From the NCBI GenBank assembly GCA_905178155.1, contig CAJINV010000006.1, positions 440,398-504,397 on the forward strand: 64,000 bases of DNA, given 5' to 3'. Of this stretch, positions 12,001 to 19,322 are shown piece after piece. Position 1 is the stretch's first letter. Each line of letters starts with the position of its first letter. The notes beneath the pieces are model-generated. The model was given only the letters and a program-made list of their open reading frames with translations. It was not told the origin of the DNA and did not search any database. The DNA is from Amoebophrya sp. A120. Taxonomy: Eukaryota; Sar; Dinophyceae; Syndiniales; Amoebophryaceae. The translations under genes and the position numbers were made by a program.

Positions 12001-15000
12001 GTGATGCTGAGAAAATTTGTCATGCAAAACCTGCAAGTTAGTGACTGTGACAAACTTTTTTCTCTCCATAGTGCGGATCATTTCTTCGGTCACCACCTCG
12101 ACGGTGCTATTGAGAGGAAAAATGCCCCCTCCCCGTATCGAAAAGGAAATTTGTGATGCTGATTGGTGACCACAAATCAGCGCTGTCTTGCGTACAAGGC
12201 AAACGGCACCCATGTGGCGCACTGTACAGCCAGTCTGTCATGCGTTTTCGCCTATTGATCAGACTGATGTTTCTCATGCTCAGCTGCTAGCCGGATGCGT
12301 ACCCAAATGGGTTTAAAGTATGCCGACACGCTCTACTCGCTGCAATACAAAGTTCATTTGTGTACACAAATCCAGCAACACAAATTGTCTCTTGAGTATG
12401 GGGTGGGGGCTTTTTTCACTTTGATAAGTGCCAGATTTCGGGTCCTTGAACTCGATAAACCGCTCGTAGCAGTAGTTCTGGGTGTTGCGCGGGGGCTCAA
12501 TCAGCACAAAGTCGCCCTTCGAAGAACGGAAGATTTTCCGCATCCCCATCTCGGGGTATGCATTGCAAAAGTACTTCTATCCTCGTACTCGCAGTAATAA
12601 ATCTTCGCAGATCTGCATTACAGATCCTATTTTTCAAGGTAAATCCGCATCACAAATTCCATTTTTCATGCTGAGGAAATTTGTCATGCGATTTATACAA
12701 CGTAGTACGGAGGTGCTTTATTTGCAATGCGTACGGGGTCAAACGGCCCCATCTCGATCGATTCGATGTTCTTGAAGGTCTTCGGACCCACCGGGGAGGG
12801 GTATGAAAGCGCACAACTTCGCCTCCCCCCCATTTGTAGTATTGCATGAACAGCAATACAAGTGCCAGCAAGCATACAGGTTTCATACAGGTTTTGCATG
12901 ACAAATTTGAAAAAACCAGGAGTGTAGTGCTATGTGGGCAGCTACCAGAACTTGTCATGCAAACAATGCCAAGAGCTAACAAGGCGTAAGTTAGGTATTT
13001 GGCATGACAAATGATGGGGACGAGGGGGAGTTGTGCAGTGTCATAAGGGGAACGTCACAGCCTTGATGTTGCCGGCCATGTCGTTGGGGATCCCCGCCAG
13101 CCGATCGAAAACCGCCAAGCCCTCGTAGCGCTCCAGCGCCTGGGCGGTTCCGATCACGGTGGTGTCAGCCGCGTCGGGCTGGCTGGACATGCCGGAGCCG
13201 GCGATCATCACACCGGCACCGACGGCACGCTCGTTGGCCATGTGGGACAGAATCCGGTGCTCGCCGTAGAGTTCGGTCATCTGCGACAGCCGACGCTGGC
13301 GGTGCGACGCGGCATCAGCGGGCTTGGTGTCCTTTCCGGCCTCCACCGCGAGCAGGCCCATGACGAAGTTCATGACGGCCAAGAGCACGATGATCCCGAC
13401 CAGAACGACGAGCGCACGCTTCATCTGCCGGTTCTCTTCCTGCATCCGTTTTTGCGCGTTGGCCGCCGCCGTCAGCTATGCAATGCAAAAGCATATTGTA
13501 CTTCTAGTATAAATTGCATGACAAATTAGCGGCCCAGCATTACAAATTCGAATTTGTAATGCTGATCTCACAATTGAGAAAGAGATTTGTATATGCATAA
13601 ATGCAATCTATAACTACGAGTGTACGGTACTTTCGCACAGGTGGATATGAGCTCGCCCACGGACACGGATCCGGACGCATCGGCATCCCACACCGCCAAG
13701 GCGGCTTTGACGGACTCGGGAAAATCCTGGTAGTCCAACTCTCCTATGACTTGCTCAGGTGTTACAATCTCGAATCGGTTACCATAGAGTCTGGAAATCT
13801 GTGATGCAAGAAGTGCATGACTCATAGTCATAGCCAACTCTCATAGGTGGATTGCGCATGACAAGCTCCGGAGTCCTCCCACACCACACTACAATCATCT
13901 GGCGAAAGTTGTATTGCAGAAAGTGGAACGCTCCGCGGGTCTGTCATGTTCATCATGCAAGAAGATACGTCCCAGATTCTACTGCAACCGATTTGAGATG
14001 GTAAAGTTTGAGCAGGTCATATCCCCCGTGTCGGACTTCTTCGCCTGGATTAACTTCCGAATCCGTTTCATAAAGTAAACCACCTCGGTATCCTGAGTAA
14101 AAACGTCCCCATAGTACCAGAGTCATCAACATGGGAAATTTGCTAGACAAATTGGCCAACTTTGGTTGTTTCGCATGACAAGTTTGTCCTCGTAGTGTAA
14201 AAATCTTGTTTCGCTAGTTCAGGAGCATCACAAATCTAACATATCATGCTATTTCTAGCATCAAAAAACCCAAAACACGACGAGACAAAGCTTCTCATGG
14301 GGCTTCGCATCATCATCATCATCATCATGTAGTGGACACCCGCACCCAGCGCCACAGATCAAGGATCCCCTCCCCGGGGGGTGGGCGAGGAAGCACTTTC
14401 GGCGACCCCCCCTTCGCATGAGAAACTTTTTTGGCATGCAGATTTGCATGACAAGAACTCTGGGGTCGGGATGTTTTTACTCAGAATACTCGGCCTTGTC
14501 GAGCTCCCCGGTGTCATCGGCGTCCATCATGGCCAGCGCCGCGCGCAGCCACGCCGGAGCATCGGACAGCTCCTCGCCCTCGACCTGTAAGGGTTGAGTT
14601 TTTGGGAAAAATTTCTCATGCTGATCAAATAAAACATATTATGTTTGTCATGCTGATGAAATCCTAGGCTATCTCTTATTTTTATTTGACCAGATCTGTG
14701 GTGTTTGTCATGCAATACTAGTACAGCATAATCTTTTCCCAGCCTATTTCCTAGTAATCTATCCATACCTGAATCTTAGTGACTTCATCGTCACTGTCTT
14801 CCATAATTTTTTGGTAGTACTCGGCTATGACAGTGCACAACTCCCCCTCGTCCCCCTCATTTGTATAGCATGAACGGCAATACAAGCATCACCATCAGCA
14901 AGAATGCCGGTTTTGCATGACAAATTTCCACTGGAGTCTCGAGCTATTTGGACTACCAGAACTTGTCATGCATAATAGTGACAAGAGGGAAACAAGCTAA

Positions 15001-15126
15001 GCGTCGCTTGGGTCTTTTGCATGACAAATGAGGGAAAGTAGGGGGAGTTGTGCACATCGGATATCAGCGCGCGCATCGTCAGAAGCGAATTTCTGCGGCG
15101 CCACCTTGCCCTTAGAACCCGCCATA
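1..15126 (-). CDS. Gene 1: large EF-hand type II membrane protein (3' end outside window)
   Basis: Starts MAGSKGKVAPQKF at 15126 and stays open through 34 exons (about 1,670 aa) to the left edge; I followed the frame across every junction. Exons: 15064-15126, 14769-14825, 14489-14584, 14022-14088, 13648-13744, 13046-13476, 12734-12801, 12427-12556, 12071-12107, 11828-11867, 11539-11575, 11188-11250, 10744-10967, 10355-10409, 9985-10204, 7945-8036, 7214-7666, 6945-7013, 6297-6793, 6079-6142, 5405-5911, 5041-5121, 4820-4884, 4126-4557, 3776-3851, 3423-3508, 3083-3128, 2763-2859, 2425-2479, 1944-2122, 1625-1680, 1272-1359, 1055-1115, 292-792. Three EF-hand loops lie near residues 59-120 (DADDTGELDKAE, KKSDTGELDYQD, DADASGSVSVGE), then one membrane segment near 140-163 (ALVVLVGIIVLLAVMNFVMG). 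The distal part has NxT/S sites, cysteines and more EF-like loops (NKDNDTFVTMDE, DTNKDGKIDTNE), so it is probably lumenal or extracellular. A calcium-binding role is inferred; I do not recognise the family. Confidence 0.8.
3..291. mobile_element. Introner, family B
   Basis: Runs from TATCCTGATC to GGGATA just after exon 34 of gene 1, so the next exon of that gene lies to the left of the window. Confidence 0.85.
793..1054. mobile_element. Introner, family A
   Basis: Direct repeat CACTT; removal joins TAFAH to FEMRQ in gene 1. The right end reads CTTA instead of the usual GATA. Confidence 0.9.
1116..1271. mobile_element. Introner, family C
   Basis: Full CGTACTCGTA ends on both sides; removal joins LLPGE to NPIQT. 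Confidence 0.9.
1360..1624. mobile_element. Introner, family A
   Basis: Direct repeat AGC; removal joins PKPGE to PMNYH. Confidence 0.9.
1681..1943. mobile_element. Introner, family A with a chimeric left end
   Basis: The left end starts TATCCTGTGCAAAAG, as in B or C, before the family A core. Direct repeat CCCGG; removal joins EFGAP to GTAGA. Confidence 0.85.
2123..2424. mobile_element. Introner, family B
   Basis: Removal joins APPRR to PPPYT, which keeps the proline-rich frame of gene 1 open. Confidence 0.85.
2480..2762. mobile_element. Introner, family A, diverged ends
   Basis: Direct repeat CCGACT; removal joins ARPT to ARRVF. The right end reads CCAGACATCCAGGG in place of CCAGACCCAGAC. 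Confidence 0.85.
2860..3082. mobile_element. Introner, family F
   Basis: Direct repeat ATTAT; removal joins TGPDY to DTNLR. Confidence 0.9.
3129..3422. mobile_element. Introner, family B
   Basis: Direct repeat GAACG; removal joins PPPQN to ATEMY. Confidence 0.9.
3509..3775. mobile_element. Introner, family A, old copy
   Basis: Direct repeat GTGCG; removal joins NWC to AADYE. Both ends have drifted (CGATCTGAGTTTTGAA on the left), which suggests an older insertion. Confidence 0.8.
3852..4125. mobile_element. Introner, family A
   Basis: Direct repeat GACGC; removal joins GTND to AARQH. Confidence 0.9.
4558..4819. mobile_element. Introner, family A
   Basis: Direct repeat CGCAA; removal joins AGMR to KLMRQ. 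Confidence 0.9.
4885..5040. mobile_element. Introner, family C
   Basis: Direct repeat CAAACT; removal joins PATQT to CAKYD. Confidence 0.9.
5122..5404. mobile_element. Introner, family B
   Basis: Direct repeat GCT; removal joins KQFHS to YAAPQ. Confidence 0.9.
5912..6078. mobile_element. Introner, family C, decayed
   Basis: The left end (TATCCCGGGGGAAAAGTTG) is eroded while the right end keeps the TTTTGCAGTTCATA signature; removal joins RVSR to LHEIS. Confidence 0.75.
6143..6296. mobile_element. Introner, family C
   Basis: Removal joins RVLLA to FDENN in gene 1; the right arm carries GAGCAAGAGTATAATAC, a drifted TIR. Confidence 0.85.
6794..6944. mobile_element. Introner, family C
   Basis: Direct repeat AAGAT; removal joins CVQFK to MPEVG. 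Confidence 0.9.
7014..7213. mobile_element. Introner, family E
   Basis: Direct repeat CGACC; removal joins CAGGD to PETMQ. A compact, intact example of the family. Confidence 0.9.
7667..7944. mobile_element. Introner, family B
   Basis: Ends TATCCTTAGCAAAAACGTCC and ACACAGGATA; removal joins the TDTDAGE segment to IMPNT. Confidence 0.85.
8590..9570. repeat. Tandem array, about 96-bp unit, about 10 copies
   Basis: Each unit has CCCCTAGGCCATGACG, the palindrome GCGGGGACCGAGTCCCCGC, then GGCCTAGGGCTTTCGCCCC and a spacer ending GGGAAGCGCTCACAGCT. The nested inverted repeats should let each unit fold into a strong hairpin. Confidence 0.9.
9612..9805. repeat. GGGGTGTGTC-type tandem array
   Basis: About 11-22 bp units of GGGGTGTGTCCGAAAGTCTG drifting to GGGGTATGTCT. 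A short inverted counterpart (ACACCCCCGAACACACCCCC) follows at about 9870-9915, so the ends of the block could pair. Confidence 0.85.
10205..10354. mobile_element. Introner, family C
   Basis: Direct repeat GCTCC; removal joins TKAAL to PAFEQ. Confidence 0.9.
10410..10743. mobile_element. Introner, family D2
   Basis: Direct repeat AACGAT; removal rebuilds the EF-hand loop NKDND-TFVTMDE exactly at the junction. The internal core CAAGGCAAACGGCACCCATG is shared with the D2 copies at 12108 and 45131. Confidence 0.9.
10968..11187 (-). other. Canonical GT-AG intron of gene 1
   Basis: The donor is CTG|GTAATATG and the acceptor AAAAAG|GTGTT; splicing gives NANATGVVACD. It has no introner ends but contains one TTTGTAATGC motif. 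Confidence 0.75.
11251..11538. mobile_element. Introner, family B
   Basis: Direct repeat ATGGAG; removal joins GGRCME to PWEAS. The right end reads CAGGGTA instead of CAGGATA. Confidence 0.85.
11576..11827. mobile_element. Introner, family A
   Basis: Direct repeat TACGATC (7 bp); removal joins FCAGYD to PMMHD. Confidence 0.9.
11868..12070. mobile_element. Introner, F-like one-off type
   Basis: Inverted ends AAAGAAAAAAAGTTCGTCAC and GTGACAAACTTTTTTCTC resemble F only in the A-rich part. The direct repeat TGATCCGCAC is unusually long (10 bp); removal joins EEMIRT to AGKYF. Confidence 0.8.
12108..12426. mobile_element. Introner, family D2
   Basis: Direct repeat GCAC; removal joins DPKSG to TVEVV. 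Confidence 0.9.
12557..12733. mobile_element. Introner, family C
   Basis: Direct repeat CCCCG; removal joins GPFDP to EMGMR. Confidence 0.9.
12802..13045. mobile_element. Introner, family E
   Basis: Direct repeat CCCCT; removal joins AVTFP to SPVGP. Confidence 0.9.
13477..13647. mobile_element. Introner, family C
   Basis: Direct repeat AGCT; removal joins the end of the third EF-hand (SVGEL) to TAANA just before the membrane segment. Confidence 0.9.
13745..14021. mobile_element. Introner, type H (single copy)
   Basis: About 38-bp inverted ends (TATGACTTGCTCAGGTG on the left, GTTTGAGCAGGTCATA on the right) match no other family here, but the inside has GCATGACA motifs. Removal rebuilds the second EF-hand (KKSDTG-ELDYQD). 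Confidence 0.85.
14089..14488. mobile_element. Introner, family B with a nested insertion
   Basis: Direct repeat CCGAG; removal joins GELDKAE to VVYFM. It is about 110 bp longer than its sisters because of the insert at 14311-14419. Confidence 0.9.
14311..14419. repeat. Nested 109-bp insertion in a family B introner
   Basis: Starts with a CAT microsatellite and is flanked by CTTCGCAT on both sides, as for a target-site duplication. It contains a CCCTCCCCGGGGGGTGGG palindrome. Confidence 0.75.
14585..14768 (-). other. Canonical GT-AG intron of gene 1
   Basis: Donor CAG|GTATGG and acceptor TTACAG|GTC; splicing gives VTKIQ-VEGEE. It holds several TTTGTCATGC and TTTCTCATGC motifs, so it may be an introner that gained normal splice sites. 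Confidence 0.85.
14826..15063. mobile_element. Introner, family E
   Basis: First intron of gene 1; removal joins DDARA to EYYQK. The right end (GTGCACATCGGATA) differs from the usual GTGCACTGTCATA. Confidence 0.85.
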
Positions 15127-16433
15127 TTAACGCGGTCTTGTGAAGATGCGCCCGGGTTTTTATTTGTCAGTCTACTTGTGTAGAAGCTATTTCGGTACTA
15201 CCTCTTAAATAATTCTACCGCGAGAACAGAGAAGTTCTCGTCGTTCCTACGCTCAGTGATTAAGAGTTCTTTGACAGAAACTACTACACTGTGACTACAT
15301 TCTCGTCTTCTTGACTTCCCTACTATTCTAGGATGAGTTTTCAAGTTTTATGATTTTTCCGTTTTGATGTTCGTGCTGGATTATTTTTAGTCCTTTGGCA
15401 CGTGGTCTTTACTGCTGTTTGTAGAGCGTACCTTTAATAGTGTGGAGCAGTTGTAGTGCGTACCTTTATACTCTATTTCTCGCACTACTACAAATGGTTC
15501 GTGTTATACTTTGAGCAACCTTTTATACTCAGGGTGCAACTTCTCAACATGATTCTGATGAAAGAGACTCAGATCCTTATATTGACATTATATCAGAAGG
15601 AAGCTGTTGTCTCCCATCAGTTTATAGTACAGAGACAGACTAGTAACATCTCCAAACTTACTACTTGCACAACTTTAATCAAAAATTATTTCGGTGATGT
15701 GCAACAAACATCACTAAAGCAGGAGGAAAAATGTTAAAAAATACCAAAAATTCAAATCATGGGGGCGAGTGAACAAGAAGAGAGAGGGTAGTTCAGTGAT
15801 GGTTTTTGTTTTGGTAGCACAGCTACTTGCACAAGATGAAGAACCGTATCAGTTTTAATATCATTTCGGGGAAAGGTCCGGAGGTCGCTCTCTCTCGGTC
15901 CGTCAGTTTTTGTGTTAGAAGTCGCGCTTTTGCTATTCTGGATTTGTTACTTCGGACCCAAAATCAAAAAGCCCGACAACTACATATCATGAGGAACAAA
16001 AAAACGTCACAGATCGACGACCTGTGGTCGAGCAAAAAAACTAGCTCTCGACCGTGCTTTTGTTAATTCCTTTATACTAGTTTAAAGCTTACGAAAGAAG
16101 AGCAGGACTGCTCTGTTTATACTATGAACAGCACGGCTGTGCTCAGTCGGCCGATAGGTGTTCGGCAAGAAACTCACCATACTTTACTCTGCTCTGTCTG
16201 CTATTGGCAGTGCTACAAGCTAAATCAATACTAAACAGTAGCAGAATGACGATTATTTCAACACACATACAAAATGATGCAAAAGAACGCTGATAAAGAC
16301 AAACGCCTTCGTGCAGGAAAAAAATATTGAACCGATTCTCTTCATCGTCAGATTGCAATTGCATACAACTCGTGCATAGAAGTGCCATCCATTGTTTGAC
16401 GAGATTTTTGACCCGGAAGAACATGACGCAGTA
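15127..16433. other. Intergenic spacer upstream of gene 1
   Basis: AT-rich DNA without introner ends and without a reading frame that looks coding on either strand. It should hold the gene 1 promoter and the 3' end of the small gene at 16434; I see no recognisable box. Confidence 0.6.
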
Positions 16434-16865
16434 TTATTGACCCGGCCTCGTCAACACGGTAGCTCTGCATCCATCTTTCTGCTTAATCATATCGATACAG
16501 ATGCTGTTGATAGTGCATGACAAACACCACTGGGCATATGAGCAATGCATGATAAACCATCACCACGACGGAAATAAATTATAGTATTCTGTACCTGGAT
16601 GCTGTTGGGCCCGCCATCCTCCTTCTCGAGCATGGCTTCATAGTACTGCGCCCGCGCATAGCCTATGGATTGGAAAATTTCTTCTGTAGTTTCGATCATG
16701 CGTGTCATAATGGCGTCATTGCATTACAAATTCAATGAAACATAAAAATTTCTCATGCTGATTTAGCTCCTCGAAGGAGATTTGTCTTGCATGATTGCGA
16801 TTCAATCGAAATTTTTCCAATTTCGTAGCCTCGTTGTGGAACGACGGTGATGTTTTCATCGCCAT
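16434..16865 (-). CDS. Small hypothetical protein, about 75 aa
   Basis: I read ATG at 16865 (MAMKTSPSFHNEATKLEKF), a decayed introner near 16713-16806, an exon beginning AIMTRMIETTEEIFQSIGYA and running to PNSIQ, a GT-AG intron at 16479-16594, and a last exon KDGCRATVLTRPGQ ending in TAA. The middle exon is acidic and helical in look, without a known domain. The start is inferred: no in-frame ATG exists in the upstream exonic pieces. The last exon depends on the acceptor chosen (AAGCAG); the alternative acceptor at ACAG gives HLYRYD and a stop. Confidence 0.5.
16479..16594 (-). other. Probable GT-AG intron of the small gene
   Basis: Donor CAG|GTACAG and acceptor AAGCAG|AAA; it contains TTTGTCATGC. 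Confidence 0.5.
16713..16806. mobile_element. Decayed introner, probably family C
   Basis: Only about 95 bp. It keeps TGCATTACAAATTC and TTTGTCTTGCATGATTGCGAT but has lost the CGTACTCGTA ends. Confidence 0.45.
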
Positions 16866-16876
16866 CGCGTTGTCTC

Positions 16877-17031
16877 TATCCTGTGCAAAAGTATCGTACT
16901 CGTAGTGATTGCAGTCCTGCATTACAAATTTTTTTCTCATGGTAAATCTGCATGACAGATTTTATTTCCCATGCTGAGGAAATTTGTATTGCATTTATAC
17001 AACGAGTACGATACTTTATTTGCAATGCATA
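16877..17031. mobile_element. Introner, family C
   Basis: Direct repeat AGAC; lies immediately upstream of the ATG of the small gene. Confidence 0.85.
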
Positions 17032-17107
17032 GTCTTCTCCTTTTTTCAATTTACGCTTCGATCACGATATCGGTTTTCGCTTTCGGTTTTCGGTTTTCGC
17101 TTTCGGT

Positions 17108-17389
17108 TATCCTGAGTAAAAACGTACCCACACCAGAGTTGTAATGCAGATTTGCAAAGTAGACAGGAAGACTTGTAATGCGCATCCCCATGATAGCCAT
17201 TTCCAATCGTGTTTTGGAATTTGTGATGCTGTGAACAGGATGAGCAGATGAATCTGTGATGCGGCTGCACTTGCTAGCCTGCACTACACTGCATAGTGCA
17301 ACTTGTCACGCGTGACTCACAAAACTCCTAGGCTTGTGTTGCAAAATCCCCATCCTGACTCTGGTGTGGGTACGTTTTTACTCAGGATA
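17108..17389. mobile_element. Introner, family B
   Basis: Direct repeat ACCGA. Nearly identical to the copy at 23150-23428, so recently active. Confidence 0.9.
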
Positions 17390-17469
17390 TCGGTTTCCGC
17401 TTGTTCTTCTTCTTCCCGGTAGTGTGTCACATCACCTTCGTGCAGCTCTTGGCGCCTTCTGGGACGTGA

Positions 17470-17751
17470 TATCCTGAGTAAAAATGTCCTCGCACCAGAG
17501 TCAAGATGGGAAATCTGCTAGACAAATCAACCAGCTCTGGTTCTTCCGCATGACAAGATTATCGTCCTAGTCTAAAAATCCTGTCTAGCTAGTCCCGAAG
17601 CATCACAGATCTAGCACATCAAGCTGATTCTAGCATCACAAATTCCGAAACACGACTAGAAAATGGTTCTCATGGGGCTCCGCATGAGAAACTTTTTTGG
17701 CATGCAGATTTGCATGACAACTCTGGAGTGGGGACGTTTTTACTCAGAATA
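17470..17751. mobile_element. Introner, family B
   Basis: Direct repeat TCACGT; second family B element in the leader of the small gene, with a different inside from its neighbour. Confidence 0.9.
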
Positions 17752-17814
17752 CGTGAGAAAAATTGTTCGGTTCTTCGCCTTATACAACAACTTCGGAGGA
17801 GTTCCACTGACTTC

Positions 17815-18071
17815 TATCAAATGTAAAAATGTCTGGGTCTGGAAACTTGTGATGCTAAAATGTGCATGATGGAAACACTTCCGAATGCAGACCAGCATGA
17901 CAACTGTCCGGAGCACTTTCTCATAGGCAGCCCGCATGAGAAACTGCGTTTTTGCATGACAAAAATGGCTGCGGCTTTTGTCGGTTATGCAATACAGATT
18001 TCCCAGGAATGTAAAGCTAGCATTACAAGTTCTAACTTTCCAGACCCAGACATTTTTGCATTTCTTTGATA
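17815..18071. mobile_element. Introner, family A
   Basis: Direct repeat GAAGT; the most upstream element of this transcription unit. Confidence 0.85.
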
Positions 18072-18110
18072 ACTTCAGGAGGACTGCAATACTGTAGTCT
18101 TCCCTTATAA

Positions 18111-19322
18111 AAAACAGAGCGCAGAGGTCGAGAGAGTGAAGTTCGTCTTCTACGATCTTCGACAGAGAGTGAGAGAAAAATTAAAATTGTCGAAAATAAA
18201 GATACGAGCTTATTTGTGATAGAGTTGCAACCACTTGTTTTTTCACAAACAATACCTCAGAGTGATTTAAGTAAAACCCGGTACTAGTACAGCCACTACT
18301 AAAAATTTTCAACGGTCTTCGAAAACAACACTGGTACTACCAATGCTTTTTCAAAAAACCTCAGGTTTTGTTTCCTCTTGTATCTTCGCAGTGTTGACTT
18401 TAGTACTACTACTTCTCGGTCGAGCTACTTAGAGTGCAACATACTACTTCTCTGTCGAGCTACTTATTTTCTGTCCGAAGGAGTTTTGGTTTCCAAACGG
18501 GAAGTTGCTGTGTGGGGGATTGGTGCGATCATGGGAAGCAAGATTTTTAAAACGGGAGGGAGACGGAACCAAGCTAGTTGTTCTCAAGTTACATCACGAA
18601 CCTAGCGATAAGAAATAGAAAGTCTTCTTCTAGGCTCCACCTCTAGGTAGCATAGTCGGTGTCTGGATATGTAAGTAGTCGACGGTGAACGACGGCGCAA
18701 AATTCTGAGTTGCTTTGCAAAAACCGAGAAGATAGCATTGTTCTTTTTTCTCTCACGACGACCGAAAAATTTTCTGTGTCACCAGCTGCGGCGCACAACA
18801 CTTAGTACTATACGAAGTTATGGCGGTGGACTACATGGGTCGTGGTTCATATAATACCATCGTGGAGAACGACTACTTACCGATTGCGGTGTGCTTTTTT
18901 GTCGCAACTACAATGACTGACCGATAGAAGCTGAGTGTCTGTTTCATCTCGCATCACAGCATGACGAATGCGCGCGCGAAATGAAGCTAGAATGAAAAGC
19001 GAGCGCGAAATGAAGCTAGAATGAAAAGCATAAAAGCAAATTTCGTTTTTCGAATGATGTTGTCACGCAATGGAAATCGACCGATAGCGGTGCATGGGAC
19101 CTTGATTCCGCGCAAGAAGCCGGAAGGCGCCAAAATTATACATAGAAGATCTTCACACAGTCGCGAACACGTTTATATTTTGCTGTCCATTTGCATGACA
19201 GACTTTCGTGTGCTCTACAATGTTGCGCAGCGCAAGCTTGCATCCTTGCAGACGTCCGGGGATAAAGGGGTTAGAAGTACATTTTTTGCGATGCATCTTT
19301 AAGTAATAGCAATCAATTTGTT
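18111..19322. other. Intergenic spacer
   Basis: No introner ends and no supportable gene. A 64-codon minus frame directly downstream of the gene at 19323 uses a different frame and is probably 3' untranslated sequence. A 24-bp stretch (GCGCGAAATGAAGCTAGAAT) is repeated in tandem at about 18975-19023. Confidence 0.55.

Larger units (their letters stand above)
16866..18110 (-). other. Probable 5' leader of the small gene, interrupted by introners
   Basis: Four exonic pieces (17032-17107, 17390-17469, 17752-17814 and about 18072-18110) are separated by introners, each with a direct repeat. After joining, the leader has no usable in-frame ATG and several stops, so it looks untranslated. A second reading (QELHEGDVTHYREEEEQAE... 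to a TAA at 17051) is open for about 70 codons but has no start. Confidence 0.45.

Noticed and set aside
15456-15737. A 93-codon plus-strand frame in the spacer
   Set aside because: AT-rich, rich in I, L, Q and T, no motif and no splice-like context; likely chance.
17051-17469. A coding reading of the leader (acidic QELHEGDVTHYREEEEQAE stretch)
   Set aside because: Open after removal of introners but with no start codon upstream, and its TAA precedes the ATG of the small gene, so it was kept as a leader with low confidence.
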